Shown piece after piece: positions 1 to 9,672 of a DNA stretch of 64,000 nt. A program made the translations under genes and the position numbers. Source of the DNA: Pelotomaculum schinkii (GTDB lineage Bacteria; Bacillota; Desulfotomaculia; Desulfotomaculales; Pelotomaculaceae); assembly GCF_004369205.1 (NCBI RefSeq), contig NZ_QFGA01000001.1:1240001-1304000 (forward strand), given 5' to 3'. The notes below the pieces were generated by a model, which saw nothing but the letters and a program-made list of their open reading frames with translations, did not search any database and had not been told where the DNA came from. Each line of letters starts with the position of its first letter. Position 1 is the stretch's first letter.

Positions 1-684
1 AATTCCTTTTTTCTGATTTGAAGCCCCTGTAAAAGCTCCTTTTTCATAGCCAAAAAGTTCACTTTCCAGTAAATTTTCCGGTAAAGCTCCGCAGTTTACA
101 GCCAGAAACGGCTTGTCCGCGCGAGAGCTTATGGCGTGAATAAAATGAGCAAGGACATCCTTCCCGGTTCCTGTTTCGCCGCGAATTAGAATAGTAACGT
201 CCTTTTTGGCCAGTTTTTCCGCAACCAGGAGCAACCGCCGCATTTCTTCACTTGGTCCGGTTACCAGACCGACGGAAGCAAGTACCTGGTTTCCTTGTTC
301 AAATGTCTCATTTTTCACAGTCGACCGGTTTAGAGCCTGGCTGATAACTGATTCCAATTCGGAAAGATCGCTGAAAGGCTTTTCGATATAATCAAATGCT
401 CCAAGCTGGATAGCCTCAACAGCTGACTTTACAGTAGAGTAACCTGTCATTATGATCGATTCACAATCCGGCTGGAGTGATTTTAATTCCCGCAGCAAGG
501 TAATCCCGTCAGTATCAGGAAGTTTGAGGTCAATAATAGCCAGGTGGTAAGATTCCTTAAAAGCTTCTCTGGCCTGCGCCCCGTTTACGGCTACCGTTAC
601 CTTGTAGTGGTACGGTTCTAAGAGAAACGTAAAAAATTCTCCTATTTCAATTTCATCATCAACAACCAGAATGCGGAAAGTCAT
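1..684 (-). CDS. Sigma-54-dependent response regulator (NtrC/AtoC type), C-terminus cut by window edge
   Basis: Reading from the ATG at 682-684 gives an N-terminal receiver domain with the acidic pair D9/D10, phospho-acceptor D52 and K102, followed by a sigma-54 AAA+ domain. That domain has a Walker A motif GETGTGKD near residue 165 and the sigma-54 contact loop GAFTGA near residue 218. The frame runs off position 1, so the rest of the ATPase and the DNA-binding HTH lie outside. An AAGGAG site sits 6-7 nt before the ATG. The histidine kinase at 751-2937 lies directly upstream on the same strand (66-nt gap), so the two form an AtoS/AtoC-like pair. Such regulators remodel sigma-54 RNA polymerase at -24/-12 promoters when phosphorylated; the target genes are not visible here. 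Confidence 0.95.
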   Translation of the reverse strand, partial: MTFRILVVDDEIEIGEFFTFLLEPYHYKVTVAVNGAQAREAFKESYHLAIIDLKLPDTDGITLLRELKSLQPDCESIIMTGYSTVKSAVEAIQLGAFDYIEKPFSDLSELESVISQALNRSTVKNETFEQGNQVLASVGLVTGPSEEMRRLLLVAEKLAKKDVTILIRGETGTGKDVLAHFIHAISSRADKPFLAVNCGALPENLLESELFGYEKGAFTGASNQKKGI

Positions 685-750
685 AATTATCTCTCCTTGT
701 TATCTGATTTTTTAACAAGCTAACTACCTAAAAGAGAAAATTAATGCTTT

Positions 751-2937
751 TTAAGGCTCTTCTTCAACAGGTATCATCAAGGAAAACTTGCTTCCATGAC
801 CAATCTCAGTTTCTACGGCTATCTTCCCGCCATGGGCTTCAGCGATATTTTGACTGATTGAAAGGCCTAGTCCCGTCCCCATCACTTTGGTGGTATAAAA
901 TGGGCTGAATATCTTTTTTAAATGTTCTGATTCAATACCACAACCCGTATCACGTACTTCGATATAAACAAACCGATCTTCAATTCCGGTGGTCAGATAA
1001 ATATTACGGATACCTCTATCTTGAAGCGAGTCCCGGGCATTGATCAGCAGGTTAACCAAAACCTGTTCCAAATGCTGCCTGCTCCCTGTAACTTCAGGAA
1101 GTCCCCGCGCAAAATTTTTTATAATCCTGATATTATTCTTTTCAATTTCATAGGCAACCAGCGCCAGGGCGCCTTCCACAATATCATTCATATTGATTGG
1201 CTCAAACGAATATTTTTCCTGACGTACAAAGGCGCGGAGTTTAAGGATGATATTCTTGCAGCGTTCACCGCATTTTTTTATATTATCCAGAAGTTTTCCC
1301 TTCTCAGGCGGGTGGATTATAGCATCCCGCTCCAAAAGAAGGGTGTTGCCAATAATGGCAGTGAGAGGACTGTTTAATTCATGGGCAATGCCTGAAGCAA
1401 TTTCCCCGATAGCAGCGAGCTTTGCCGATTGAATTAACTGCGCCTCCATGTTTACCCGCTCCGTAACCTCCCTTATTGAAACAACAACTTCGTTTACAAT
1501 GCTATCTTTATTATATATCGGGTATGATGACAGATCCCATATAACACCGTTAGGAAGGTGAATACGCTTGTTGACCGGCTGTCCTTTTTCAAAAGCCTCT
1601 TTCAACAGGCTTTGCACATGATCATATTGTTCAGGGTCAAAATACTCATACCATAACTGTCCTACCTGGGGAATTATATTTCTTGCCCTTCCCAATTCCA
1701 AAACAGCCTTATTAAAGCGTACAATCTGACATCTCCGGTTGATCACGATCAGCATGTCCGTTACAGCCTTAAAGGTTTCTTCCCAGGCCCGTTTACTCAT
1801 ACTTTCTTCAGAGTAAAGCCTCACGTTTTCAATACATAAGGACAACTGGTCAGCAACCTGGCGCAAGAAGACGATCTCCTCTTCTTTATACGAAAAAGGT
1901 TCATGGCTTCCCAAAATTAAAGCCCCAATGGATTCGCCTTTAACAAACAAAGGCATGATAATCTGAGATTTAATATTGAGGTGAGCCAGCACAATATCTT
2001 CAGGAAAGGTGTAAGGATCCTCGAAGATATTGGGACGAACAATTATTCTTTTTTCGCTCATCACTCTAGCCGGCCCGGAATTAACCCGATCAAAGACAAA
2101 ACACATGGATATGCTTTGATCCTGGGTTTCACCTCCTTCTATCACCGTGTTATTAATTATCGAGTTTTCTTTTTCTAAAAAACACAGATTTAACATGTCA
2201 CAGGCGACAACTTTGTTTAATTCCACCAGGCTGCCTGCAATTTCTTCCAAGGATGTTTCAACGGTAATATTTTTTGCTATTTTATTAATAATTTCAAGCT
2301 GCAAGTTCCTTTTTTCCATTTCTTGCATCAGGACGGTCGCTATCTTATAGCTGTCTTCCCATTTCTTGCGAAGGGAAATCTCCTCCCGGTACAGCCTTGC
2401 ATCTTCAGCAAGCAGCGCCAACTGATCAGCGACCTGCTGAAGAAAATTAGCGTCATCTATGGTATACTCTCCTACATTTTTACTGCCCAAATTTAAGGTG
2501 CCAATAATCCCGGTCCTTGCTATTACCGGAACAATAACCATCGACTTCATACCTATAGTTTTAAGATCCCTGGTGTAAGCCTGACCATCATTTTGTATAT
2601 CCGTCCTTATGGAAAAATGTCTCTTCCTTATCACTTCCCATGCCCAGGAAATCTGCGGATCTAAGACAGTTCCTTCTTTTAAAACAGTCGTGCCCTTGGG
2701 TAGTTCCCTTTTAACCAATAGCTCTCCATGATCAAGCATACACAGATTCATAAGATCAAAAGATATGATCCTTTGCAGCTTTACTGCCACATCTTCAATC
2801 ATTTCATCAAATGTCATTTCAAGCGTAATACTTTTGGCAATCTGATTAATGATTTGAAGCTGCATATTTCTTTTTATTAGCTCTCTTAATTGAGAATTAA
2901 GCAACATATTTTTAGAATTACTATGGCCTTTTTCCAA
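751..2937 (-). CDS. Soluble sensor histidine kinase: GAF-GAF-PAS-HisKA-HATPase
   Basis: The 728-aa protein has two tandem GAF-like modules (about 30-190 and 220-370), each preceded by a similar helical segment, so the sensor half is internally duplicated. A PAS module (about 380-495) follows, then the HisKA box AHELNSPLTAIIGN with the phospho-accepting His near residue 519. The HATPase_c domain has the N-box NLLINARDSL and glycine boxes DTGCGI and GTGLGLS. No membrane segment is seen, so it should sense a cytoplasmic signal or bind a ligand through GAF/PAS. The start is TTG, chosen because AGAGGTG lies 5 nt upstream and no ATG fits. It is the probable partner of the sigma-54 regulator just downstream. 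Confidence 0.95.
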   Translation of the reverse strand: MEKGHSNSKNMLLNSQLRELIKRNMQLQIINQIAKSITLEMTFDEMIEDVAVKLQRIISFDLMNLCMLDHGELLVKRELPKGTTVLKEGTVLDPQISWAWEVIRKRHFSIRTDIQNDGQAYTRDLKTIGMKSMVIVPVIARTGIIGTLNLGSKNVGEYTIDDANFLQQVADQLALLAEDARLYREEISLRKKWEDSYKIATVLMQEMEKRNLQLEIINKIAKNITVETSLEEIAGSLVELNKVVACDMLNLCFLEKENSIINNTVIEGGETQDQSISMCFVFDRVNSGPARVMSEKRIIVRPNIFEDPYTFPEDIVLAHLNIKSQIIMPLFVKGESIGALILGSHEPFSYKEEEIVFLRQVADQLSLCIENVRLYSEESMSKRAWEETFKAVTDMLIVINRRCQIVRFNKAVLELGRARNIIPQVGQLWYEYFDPEQYDHVQSLLKEAFEKGQPVNKRIHLPNGVIWDLSSYPIYNKDSIVNEVVVSIREVTERVNMEAQLIQSAKLAAIGEIASGIAHELNSPLTAIIGNTLLLERDAIIHPPEKGKLLDNIKKCGERCKNIILKLRAFVRQEKYSFEPINMNDIVEGALALVAYEIEKNNIRIIKNFARGLPEVTGSRQHLEQVLVNLLINARDSLQDRGIRNIYLTTGIEDRFVYIEVRDTGCGIESEHLKKIFSPFYTTKVMGTGLGLSISQNIAEAHGGKIAVETEIGHGSKFSLMIPVEEEP

Positions 2938-3154
2938 TTTAGCACCTCTAACACTTCTTGGAAGTTTGGAGATTAATAATATTGGACTAATTTGATATTG
3001 TAAATAGCAATCGATAAAATCTTCTACAGAGAATCAGTACCTCCTCCTTTATTTTCACAATTGTTAAACAAAACAAAAAAGCATTATAGCAATGCTAAAT
3101 ATATAAATAATTGGTAATAACACCAAGTATTAATTATAGCCATAATAAAAAAAT

Positions 3155-3181
3155 AATGCCGTAATTAATCTTTACGGCATT
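3155..3181 (-). terminator. Rho-independent terminator after the DUF4912 gene
   Basis: A perfect 10-bp stem (3155-3164 with 3172-3181, arm AATGCCGTAA) encloses a 7-nt loop. On the minus strand it is followed by a T-rich run (A-run 3147-3153 on the plus strand). It sits 13 nt past the stop of the gene at 3194-3568. Confidence 0.8.
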
Positions 3182-3193
3182 TGATAACCAAAT

Positions 3194-3568
3194 TTATGGA
3201 CTGATAAGGTCTGCGGAACTGAAACCGGCCTCCCCTTCCGGTTTTTCCCGCGGCGACATAACGGTATTGGAGGAAATGAACGGGTAAAAATCACCGTTGC
3301 TATCAATCGCGCTCAGATCGCAGCTATACAGTGTACCCGGGTCAACCCCGTCAAAGTAATAATTGTTGGTATTTGGGTCAATATCACATACACGGCAGGT
3401 ACCGTTCCCCACTTTATTGAGTCTCAGCTTCAGGGTGCTTTTCTCAGCCAGAGCGACTTTTTGACCTGGAGAAAGCTCCCAGTAAGTATAAAGTACCCGG
3501 GGGCTTTGCGCCATTAAAATCAATCTGTTTTCAAAGTATCCGGAAGGCAGTCCAACAGGAGGAATCAA
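3194..3568 (-). CDS. DUF4912 domain protein
   Basis: The 124-aa protein matches the pattern of DUF4912: a GYFENRLILMAQSPRVLYTY segment followed by WEL, and a later SCDLSAI strand. This is a small, probably all-beta cytoplasmic domain of unknown function in Clostridia, often near carbohydrate-binding or surface-regulatory genes; that association is family knowledge, not something shown here. Translation starts at TTG (3566-3568) with AAGGGTG 6 nt upstream. A strong terminator follows at 3155-3181. The 105-aa coiled-coil gene lies 93 nt upstream on the same strand, so the two may be co-transcribed. Confidence 0.75.
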   Translation of the reverse strand: MIPPVGLPSGYFENRLILMAQSPRVLYTYWELSPGQKVALAEKSTLKLRLNKVGNGTCRVCDIDPNTNNYYFDGVDPGTLYSCDLSAIDSNGDFYPFISSNTVMSPREKPEGEAGFSSADLISP

Positions 3569-3661
3569 ATTATCACCCTTTTATCATTCTTAAGAGCCGG
3601 ATAAAATATTTATATTGCATTGCCCGTAAAAAATGACTGGATACTAGAATACAAAGCCGTA

Positions 3662-3979
3662 CTACCGGGTTTGCTTTACTCCGAATAACCTGCGCCACCA
3701 GGGCAATTGGACCTTTCCCTGACGTATTACCATTTTGGCCTGCATTTTACGGATAGCCCTCATAATTTCCTGGTCGCGTTCCTCTATGTTTTTTTCCAAA
3801 AGCGACACACGCCGGTCAACGGCCTCCTCAACCATCTTTTGGGTGAGAGTTAAGAGAACCTTTGCGCTGTAAATGTCAATTGTAGGTACGACGGCATTGG
3901 TTCTGGATACTTCAGATATCTCTGCCTCTGTGACCCGGTCTGAATCATCCGGCCTGTTGATACAAACCAGATCTCCCAT
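3662..3979 (-). CDS. Small hypothetical protein with C-terminal coiled coil and WWRRLFG tail
   Basis: The 105-aa protein is not assigned to a family. Residues 1-40 are mixed. Residues 45-85 (VLLTLTQKMVEEAVDRRV onward) are strongly heptad-like and charged. The end is basic and aromatic, PWWRRLFGVKQTR. This layout resembles the C-terminal parts of MerR-like or DUF3967-type DNA-associated proteins, in which a coiled coil precedes a tryptophan-rich tail, but the helix-turn-helix part is missing. ATG start with a GGGGG-type site about 10 nt upstream. It is plausibly in one transcript with the DUF4912 gene. Confidence 0.6.
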   Translation of the reverse strand: MGDLVCINRPDDSDRVTEAEISEVSRTNAVVPTIDIYSAKVLLTLTQKMVEEAVDRRVSLLEKNIEERDQEIMRAIRKMQAKMVIRQGKVQLPWWRRLFGVKQTR

Positions 3980-4146
3980 TTTTTGCTTACCCCCTTTGTT
4001 ATCTCTCGTTCTATAAGCAGTGATATATATTACTTCTCCATTAAAATGTTAATTCCTTCCATTTCTGGAGCTGCCGGCATACATTTGTGTAAATATCGAG
4101 GCAGGCTGTCCCTGACCGGGCGGATACAGCGGCGGCAGTTCCACCA

Positions 4147-4410
4147 TTGCCGGGGAAGTCCACCATGTACACTGTCCAGGATGGTGACAATTGGTGGGAA
4201 ATCAGCGAAAGAGCTTACGGCGTGGGACCCTACTATTTAAAACTGACTGCTTACAACAAGATGAGTAATCAACGCCTATACAGGGGGCTGGTCGTTGAGA
4301 TCCCCCCAAAGAGGTACTTGACGCCCTCCAGTAAATCATCGGAGCCTAACAAATATAGCTTGCAGGCTCCCGGAAACTGCTACTTTATTTCATTTATGAT
4401 AAAATTCTAA
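4147..4410 (+). pseudogene. LysM-domain remnant or small LysM protein
   Basis: Codons from the ATG at 4165 encode MYTVQDGDNWWEISERAYG followed by YYLKLTAYNKM and a GLVVEIP end, a complete LysM peptidoglycan-binding fold of about 45 residues with a C-terminal extension of doubtful origin. The same frame is open upstream from 4093 without a convincing start or ribosome binding site; a TTG at 4147 is the outermost start. There is no signal peptide and the gene faces the opposite way to its neighbours. I read it as the surviving domain of a larger spore-coat or cell-wall LysM protein; a functional short protein cannot be excluded. Confidence 0.5.
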
Positions 4411-4659
4411 GCGCGAGTCTGGTTTCAGGTCTGTAGCAATCCTTGCCCCGGCCCCTTTTTCGATATATATACAGCCGCCGGCTCAAACGTAATCAACCGC
4501 CGCCTTTCCTGTGACTTAAGCTGGTTTGCACAGGCAAGCGCGGCGGCATTTCAATACACTGAAAAAATACCGAAAAAAGTTATACGCTCTTTTAAAAATC
4601 ATGCTAACGCAAGGGTACATATTGCTAACTTCAGGAATAAAGGATACGTTATGCGTCTT

Positions 4660-6084
4660 TTAGGAGTTTGGGCCCAGCGGAAACAGATAGAAACGGACCG
4701 GGCCGTAGCTGTTGGGGGCAAGCATAAAGCGCAGCAGGTGTTCGTGCTTGCCGGCTGCCGGGAAAATTCCGATAACCTGCCCGTAGCCCGGCTCCCGCAG
4801 CGCTTCAAACTCCGTGTAATATTTATCGTAATTGGGATCCCTTATGGACACGGTCTTCACCGCGCCATCGAGCCAGACCGTATTGATCTGATTGCAGGTG
4901 TCCACGAAGCCTGTCTGCAGCGCTCCCTGAAAGACCAGGGCAACCGGTCCGGTTAGTTCAAGCTTGATCGCGTACTCCGCCCCATAGCTCCCCTTATTGA
5001 TCCCTGTGACACCCGGCGTATACGGGTCAAAACCGTTGAGCAGCAAGTCATTGGCAAAAACATCAGGCTCACTGGCATTCGCCGCAGCCAGGGCAAAACT
5101 TGCCGCCCCGTTCTCGAATGACGAGTAGTTGATGGTAAAGCGCTTGGACGCAGCCTCCCCTAAGGGATTGTTCGGATAACTGCCGGGAACAAATAGCCCC
5201 CTCATATGCAGGCCTTGGTTTTGCCCTGGTGATAATACCCGGCCCGAGCGCAATTGCTCTCCAAGAAAGAAATCCAGGTTGACCTCAAGCGGGGCGATAA
5301 ATGTTTCCAGCCCGATCTTCTCTGCTTCGCCGCAGTCGCCCCGGACCAGGTATTGTCCGGTAGCCGTGTCCACCAGGGCCAGGTCATACATACCTACCGC
5401 CCATCCCCTTGGACCGACGTCCTCACTCAGGATCAGGCGTTCTCCCGGCTGGACCCGGCCCAGGTTGACCGGCCCGCGTTCCTCAGACAGATAAAACTCA
5501 CGCACAACATAATTTCCAACCGCCGAGCCATAGTAAAGGGGCTCGCTGTCACCCGGTTTCACGGGAGCGGCATCCGCCAGAAAAAGCATGGAACCATCGG
5601 TTGCGCGGCTGCGGGCCATCGACCCGCGCACGGCATAGACGTCAAGCGTCCGGCCGGTCCGGTTTTCTACGGCAAAACCAACTGCAGCCGGCACATTTTG
5701 AGGTTCGCCGCCCGACCAATTAATCAGAAGGTTCATATGGCTGAAGAGTACCCTGACTGCGCCGGAAGCCGAAAGAACGTCGTCAGCCCGGCTCAGGATT
5801 CCCGCTTCTGAAGGGAACTCCGGAGTGTTGCTGAAAAACAGGTTATATGTATCGTCCAGCTGGAGACTTTGCCCGGCGCTCAGGGATACGGCGCCTGTCA
5901 GCAATTGGGGCGGCACCTCCCGCCCCTCCTGGAAACCGTAACTCCAAGCCTTGTCCAATGAACTGGGGATAGCCGGCTGGGGAAAACGAAGCGCCGCAAA
6001 AGTAATCAGCAACAGCCAAAATATTATGGTGGGAGCTAAGAATATCCTTTGTTTCAATGCAGGTTGCATTCTAAATCTCGGCAA
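4660..6084 (-). CDS. Membrane-anchored exported protein of unknown function
   Basis: The 474-aa protein has one N-terminal hydrophobic segment (about residues 14-34, IFLAPTIIFWLLLITFAAL) with a basic stretch before it, so it is exported or anchored with its bulk outside. The remainder is beta-rich, with repeated short modules such as VENRTGRTLDVYAVRG and GVTGINKGSYGAEYAIKL, and no catalytic motif I recognise. The start is uncertain: TTG 6082-6084 gives the longest frame, ATG 6067-6069 is an alternative, and neither has a good ribosome binding site. It is probably a cell-wall or envelope protein. No partner gene is obvious. Confidence 0.7.
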   Translation of the reverse strand: MPRFRMQPALKQRIFLAPTIIFWLLLITFAALRFPQPAIPSSLDKAWSYGFQEGREVPPQLLTGAVSLSAGQSLQLDDTYNLFFSNTPEFPSEAGILSRADDVLSASGAVRVLFSHMNLLINWSGGEPQNVPAAVGFAVENRTGRTLDVYAVRGSMARSRATDGSMLFLADAAPVKPGDSEPLYYGSAVGNYVVREFYLSEERGPVNLGRVQPGERLILSEDVGPRGWAVGMYDLALVDTATGQYLVRGDCGEAEKIGLETFIAPLEVNLDFFLGEQLRSGRVLSPGQNQGLHMRGLFVPGSYPNNPLGEAASKRFTINYSSFENGAASFALAAANASEPDVFANDLLLNGFDPYTPGVTGINKGSYGAEYAIKLELTGPVALVFQGALQTGFVDTCNQINTVWLDGAVKTVSIRDPNYDKYYTEFEALREPGYGQVIGIFPAAGKHEHLLRFMLAPNSYGPVRFYLFPLGPNS

Positions 6085-6265
6085 TATATCTGTTGCGCCT
6101 CCCGGAACCTACGGTACCCTCTGCATGTTCAGCCATACTTGACATTACCTGACAAGCTATACTCTATAATATCAAATTATGGCAAGAATACCAAGACCTT
6201 TTCTCACTCGCCCCTCCCCCCAACCGGTATAAAACACATCTCTCCCACTGCAAGGATTATATCCC

Positions 6266-6303
6266 ATATCTTTTCAATTTTGAACTTATCTATTGCACCT
6301 TGC
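6266..6303 (-). pseudogene. Short relic of an IS91-type transposase
   Basis: The 19 nt ending at 6301 (AACTTATCTATTGCACCTT) are identical to the interior of the IS91 transposase gene at 16443-16461, and similarity continues leftwards with a few changes and a one-base gap. On the minus strand it would encode GAIDKFK, the same residues as in the transposase. It lies just downstream of asnS. A chance 19-nt match inside one 64-kb window is unlikely. Confidence 0.4.
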
Positions 6304-6310
6304 TTTGTCA

Positions 6311-7702
6311 TTAAAACTCGGCATTCTTGGGAGTCCTGGGGAAGGAAATGACGTCGCGGATGTTGGTCATACCGGTCAGGTACATAATCAACCTCTCAAA
6401 GCCCAGGCCAAAGCCGGCATGACGAGCGCCGCCGTATTTCCTGAGATCCAGGTACCACCAGTAGTCTTCCTTGTTCAAACCCAGCTCGTCTATCCTTTTT
6501 TCCAAATGGTCGAGCCTTTCTTCACGCTGGCTGCCGCCGATGATCTCACCCACGCCGGGGACCAACAGGTCCATCGCCGCCACAGTCCTGTCGTCATCAT
6601 TCATCCTCATATAAAAGGCCTTGATCTCTTTGGGGTAATCGGTTACGAAAACAGGCCTGCCGAAGTGCTTTTCAGTTATATAGCGCTCGTGTTCGGTCTG
6701 CAGGTCCAGTCCCCATTCGGCCGGGTACTCAAAACGCTCACCGGAATTTTTCAGGATCTCAATAGCTTTACTGTAAGTGATGTGGCCGAATTCGGCGTTA
6801 ACGATGCTGCCCAAACGCTCGAGCAGTGCTTTGTCAACAAAACTATTGAAGAACTTCATTTCTTCGGGGCAGTGTTCCAGCACGTAATTTATCGTAAATT
6901 TGAGCATATCTTCGGCCAGTTTCATATTGTCGCTTAGATCTGCAAAGGCTATCTCCGGCTCGATCATCCAGAACTCGGCCGCGTGGCGCGGGGTGTTGGA
7001 GTTTTCGGCCCGGAAGGTGGGTCCAAAGGTATAAATCTTATTGAAGGCCATACAGTAGGATTCCCCTTCCAGCTGGCCGCTGACCGTCAGGTTGGTTTCC
7101 TTGCCGAAGAAGTCTTTCGTAAAGTCCACTTCTTTTTTCTCATTGCGCGGGGTTTTGTCAAAGTCCAAAGTGGTTACCCGAAACATTTCCCCGGCGCCTT
7201 CCGCGTCGCTGCCGGTGATAATGGGGGTCTGCACATAGATAAAGTCTCTTTCCTGAAAGAACTTGTGAATGGCGTATGCGGCAACCGACCTCACCCGGAA
7301 CACGGCGGAAAAGGTGTTGGTGCGGGGCCTCAAATGCGCAATGGTACGCAGGTATTCAAAAGTGTGCCTTTTTTTCTGCAAGGGATAGTCGGAAGCGGCA
7401 AGTCCCTCAATTTCAATAACGGCCGCTTTTAATTCAAAAGGTTGTTTTGCGCCCGGTGATTCCACAATTTGCCCCGACACACTGATCGATGACCCGGCGC
7501 CAAGCTTTGCTATTTCTTTGTAGTTGGACAGGCCTTCATCATACACCACCTGGAGGTTTGGGAAAAATGTCCCGTCGTTTAGCTCAATAAAGCCGAAGGT
7601 CTTGGAAGACCTGAGCGTCCTGACCCAGCCGTTGATTTGCACTTCTTTATTCAGGTAGTTTTCCTTATGCGCATAAAGCTCTCTTACCGTAGTTGTCGCC
7701 AT
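6311..7702 (-). CDS. asnS: Asparaginyl-tRNA synthetase
   Basis: The 463-aa class II aminoacyl-tRNA synthetase charges tRNA-Asn with asparagine. It has an N-terminal OB-fold anticodon-binding domain (about 17-110, [20 protein letters not shown]), motif 2 [16 protein letters not shown], and motif 3 [13 protein letters not shown] followed by the C-terminal SFPR. The length is normal. Asn rather than Asp specificity follows from overall similarity and the absence of the long AspS insertion. ATG start with GGGAGGGGG upstream. It is separated from the upstream asparaginase gene by a terminator (7813-7837) and has its own predicted promoter. The leader is about 100 nt, too short for a T-box. Confidence 0.97.
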   Translation of the reverse strand: MATTTVRELYAHKENYLNKEVQINGWVRTLRSSKTFGFIELNDGTFFPNLQVVYDEGLSNYKEIAKLGAGSSISVSGQIVESPGAKQPFELKAAVIEIEGLAASDYPLQKKRHTFEYLRTIAHLRPRTNTFSAVFRVRSVAAYAIHKFFQERDFIYVQTPIITGSDAEGAGEMFRVTTLDFDKTPRNEKKEVDFTKDFFGKETNLTVSGQLEGESYCMAFNKIYTFGPTFRAENSNTPRHAAEFWMIEPEIAFADLSDNMKLAEDMLKFTINYVLEHCPEEMKFFNSFVDKALLERLGSIVNAEFGHITYSKAIEILKNSGERFEYPAEWGLDLQTEHERYITEKHFGRPVFVTDYPKEIKAFYMRMNDDDRTVAAMDLLVPGVGEIIGGSQREERLDHLEKRIDELGLNKEDYWWYLDLRKYGGARHAGFGLGFERLIMYLTGMTNIRDVISFPRTPKNAEF

Positions 7703-7786
7703 TTTGTGTCCCCCTCCCGGTAATCACTTGTATGAATATATTTGTGTCCGTCTCATTTTTACCCTGATTTGAACAATTATTCCTTT

Positions 7787-7815
7787 ATTTTAGTATATTT
7801 TGAGTAGTATGTAAA
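7787..7815 (-). promoter_or_regulatory. Predicted sigma-A promoter of asnS
   Basis: On the minus strand, TTTACA (7815-7810) and TAAAAT (7792-7787) are separated by exactly 17 nt, about 85 nt before the asnS start. The -35 overlaps the T-tract side of the preceding terminator. Confidence 0.4.
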
Positions 7816-7837
7816 AGGGGCAACAAAAGAGTTGCCC
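7813..7837 (-). terminator. Rho-independent terminator after the asparaginase gene
   Basis: Stem GGGCAAC (7818-7824) pairs with GTTGCCC (7831-7837) around a 6-nt loop. On the minus strand it is followed by CTTTT. It lies 45 nt past the stop at 7882. Confidence 0.75.
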
Positions 7838-7881
7838 GTGGAAAGCCGGATCAGGCCTTTCCCTTTGACTAACGGATGACT

Positions 7882-8781
7882 TTAGTTACCTGTTATGCGC
7901 ACCGGGATAAAATCTCCGATCACCTTGCCGTTACGGACCAGAGCCACCGGAAAACTGTTTGCATTGTGGACGGCTGCGACATTTCCTTTTGGGTCAATTG
8001 CCAGGATGCCCCCGACGGCGCCTTCTGCCGCCAAGCGCATGATGGCCGCTTTGGCGGCAAGATTTACATGGACGCCCTGCGCGAGCAGGTTTAAAACCCA
8101 GGCGGCGGCTTGCAGTCTAATAAAAGCCTCGCCCAGCCCGGTGCAGACGGCGGCGCCCCAGGGTGAAGCGTAAATCCCGCCTCCGATGACAGGCGTATCG
8201 CCAACCCTGCCGGGCAACTTTAAAAAAGAACCGCCGGTGCTGGAAGCAGCTGCGGCGCAGCCGTTTTGCACGGCAACACAACCGGTCGTATCGCAGGATT
8301 TAGGCAATCCGGTAAAGGCGCTGAGCTCTAAAGTTTCACCACGCTCGCGGGCTTCCATGACTTTTTCCCAGGAGGCCCGCTGCTGGATGGTCACCGGGTT
8401 GAAAGGAAGAAAGCCCTTGTCCCGCGCAAATTGGGCGGCGCCCTTGCCGGCCAGGAGGACATGGTTCGTTTCCTCCATAACCTTGCGCGCCACGCAGACC
8501 GGGTTCTTTACTTCCTGAATGGCCGCAACGGCGCCGCACTTCCCGCTGGCGCCGTCCATAATGGAAGCGTCCATTTCCACTTCCCCGTCCAGGTTAAGAA
8601 CAGAGCCATAACCGGCGTTAAACAAAGGGTCATCTTCCAGGCTCATGATGGCCCTTTCCACCGCATCCACAAGGCCGGAGGCAAAAGCGCTATGGCCGGC
8701 CAGCGCAGACTGCCGGAGGGAGGCGAGATAGGGGGGAGCGCTGCTGGTTTCGACACTTCCATGTACTGCAATGACGTTCAT
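7882..8781 (-). CDS. Isoaspartyl peptidase / type-2 L-asparaginase (Ntn hydrolase)
   Basis: The 299-aa precursor of a two-subunit N-terminal-nucleophile hydrolase cleaves L-asparagine or beta-aspartyl (isoaspartyl) dipeptides. The N-terminal half carries AGYGSVLNLDGEVEMDASIM, the conserved substrate-side strand. Autocleavage is predicted before the catalytic Thr near residue 165 in SCDTTGCVAV, and the second-subunit signature AAASSTGG follows. The family usually has DTVGAVA here, so DTTGCVA is a mild variant. ATG start with AAAGG 9 nt upstream. It lies 29 nt after the creatininase gene, so the two are probably one operon; the pair suggests amide and peptide scavenging for ammonia. Confidence 0.9.
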   Translation of the reverse strand: MNVIAVHGSVETSSAPPYLASLRQSALAGHSAFASGLVDAVERAIMSLEDDPLFNAGYGSVLNLDGEVEMDASIMDGASGKCGAVAAIQEVKNPVCVARKVMEETNHVLLAGKGAAQFARDKGFLPFNPVTIQQRASWEKVMEARERGETLELSAFTGLPKSCDTTGCVAVQNGCAAAASSTGGSFLKLPGRVGDTPVIGGGIYASPWGAAVCTGLGEAFIRLQAAAWVLNLLAQGVHVNLAAKAAIMRLAAEGAVGGILAIDPKGNVAAVHNANSFPVALVRNGKVIGDFIPVRITGN

Positions 8782-8810
8782 ATTACAAAGCCTTTCAAGC
8801 TGTCAGTATT

Positions 8811-9572
8811 TTATAAAGCGGATTGTTGTGAATTATAACGCCAGTCACAAGCGTCCATCTCTTCAAAAAACTTGACCAGCCGGTTTACCAGCACATCCTC
8901 CATCATACGTCCTTTTTCAACAGTGCCTTTGGTCGGGTCGCCGGTGGCGCCGCAGTCGGTCAACTCGGCAAAATTCCATTTGATTTCAACCCCGTCCGGC
9001 AAATTTGGCACTACACCGCGGGCGTATTCCATTTCAATTAACTCGGGGAAGAGGGCAAGGCCCATCGATGTCTCCCCTTCACCGGCATGGCCCAGACCGT
9101 TCCAGACCTCGAAGGTATCGGGGGGCAAAAGGTTTCCGGCGGTTACCCACCAGGCGTCTAATGAGGCGATTCTAACCTCGGGAAACTCCATTTTGATGGA
9201 CCGGCTGGCAATTTCAATGGGTGCGATATTGCCGTCGTGGCCGTTCATAATGAAGATTTTTTTCATACCGTTTTTGATCACCGAGCGCATGATGTCTTTT
9301 AGTACGGCAATCAGGGTTTCCGGCTGCAAGGTGACGGTAAAGGGGAAATAGGCGTAATGCTCGCTTACGCCGACATTAACCGGCGGTAAAACCAGCAAGC
9401 CTTTTACCCGCTCAGCTACCTTTTCCGCCAGTATATTTGATACGAACGTATCGGTGCCGAATGGCAAATGATAGCCGTGGTTTTCGCAGGAGCCTACGGC
9501 AATAATTGCTTTGTCGTACTCGTGCTTGTTCTTGTGGTACTGGTTACCGGTCATTTTTTGTAAAATGCTCAC
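8811..9572 (-). CDS. Creatininase-family amidohydrolase
   Basis: The 253-aa metal-dependent amidohydrolase of the creatininase/MftE family has metal-binding and active-site motifs VGSCENHGYHLPFGTDTF, NGHDGN (family NGHGGN) and HAGEGETSMGL. Family members hydrolyse creatinine, N-formyl or other cyclic and linear amides, or trim peptides, so the substrate cannot be fixed from sequence. GTG start with GGAGG 8 nt upstream. It precedes the asparaginase gene by 29 nt and follows livK after a repeat-rich 258-nt gap, which suggests use of amide-containing amino acid derivatives, possibly imported by the neighbouring transporter. Confidence 0.85.
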   Translation of the reverse strand: MSILQKMTGNQYHKNKHEYDKAIIAVGSCENHGYHLPFGTDTFVSNILAEKVAERVKGLLVLPPVNVGVSEHYAYFPFTVTLQPETLIAVLKDIMRSVIKNGMKKIFIMNGHDGNIAPIEIASRSIKMEFPEVRIASLDAWWVTAGNLLPPDTFEVWNGLGHAGEGETSMGLALFPELIEMEYARGVVPNLPDGVEIKWNFAELTDCGATGDPTKGTVEKGRMMEDVLVNRLVKFFEEMDACDWRYNSQQSAL

Positions 9573-9672
9573 CAGGCTGACCTCCTCAGTAAGAGATTGG
9601 GTTTGCGATCAGGTTACATGGCGAAAAAGTTGTATCAATATGCAACAATGTTTGGCCGGATGTACTGATAAT

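Noticed and set aside
1021-1432. Open plus-strand frames inside the histidine kinase gene
   Set aside because: They are antisense shadows of a confidently assigned gene and have no start signals.
4497-4546. Imperfect CCGCCGC/GCGGCGG hairpin as terminator of the LysM remnant
   Set aside because: The stem has several mismatches and a long loop, and no T-tract follows on either strand.
7703-7812. T-box riboswitch upstream of asnS
   Set aside because: The leader is only about 100 nt and lacks a T-box consensus and an antiterminator/terminator pair of its own.
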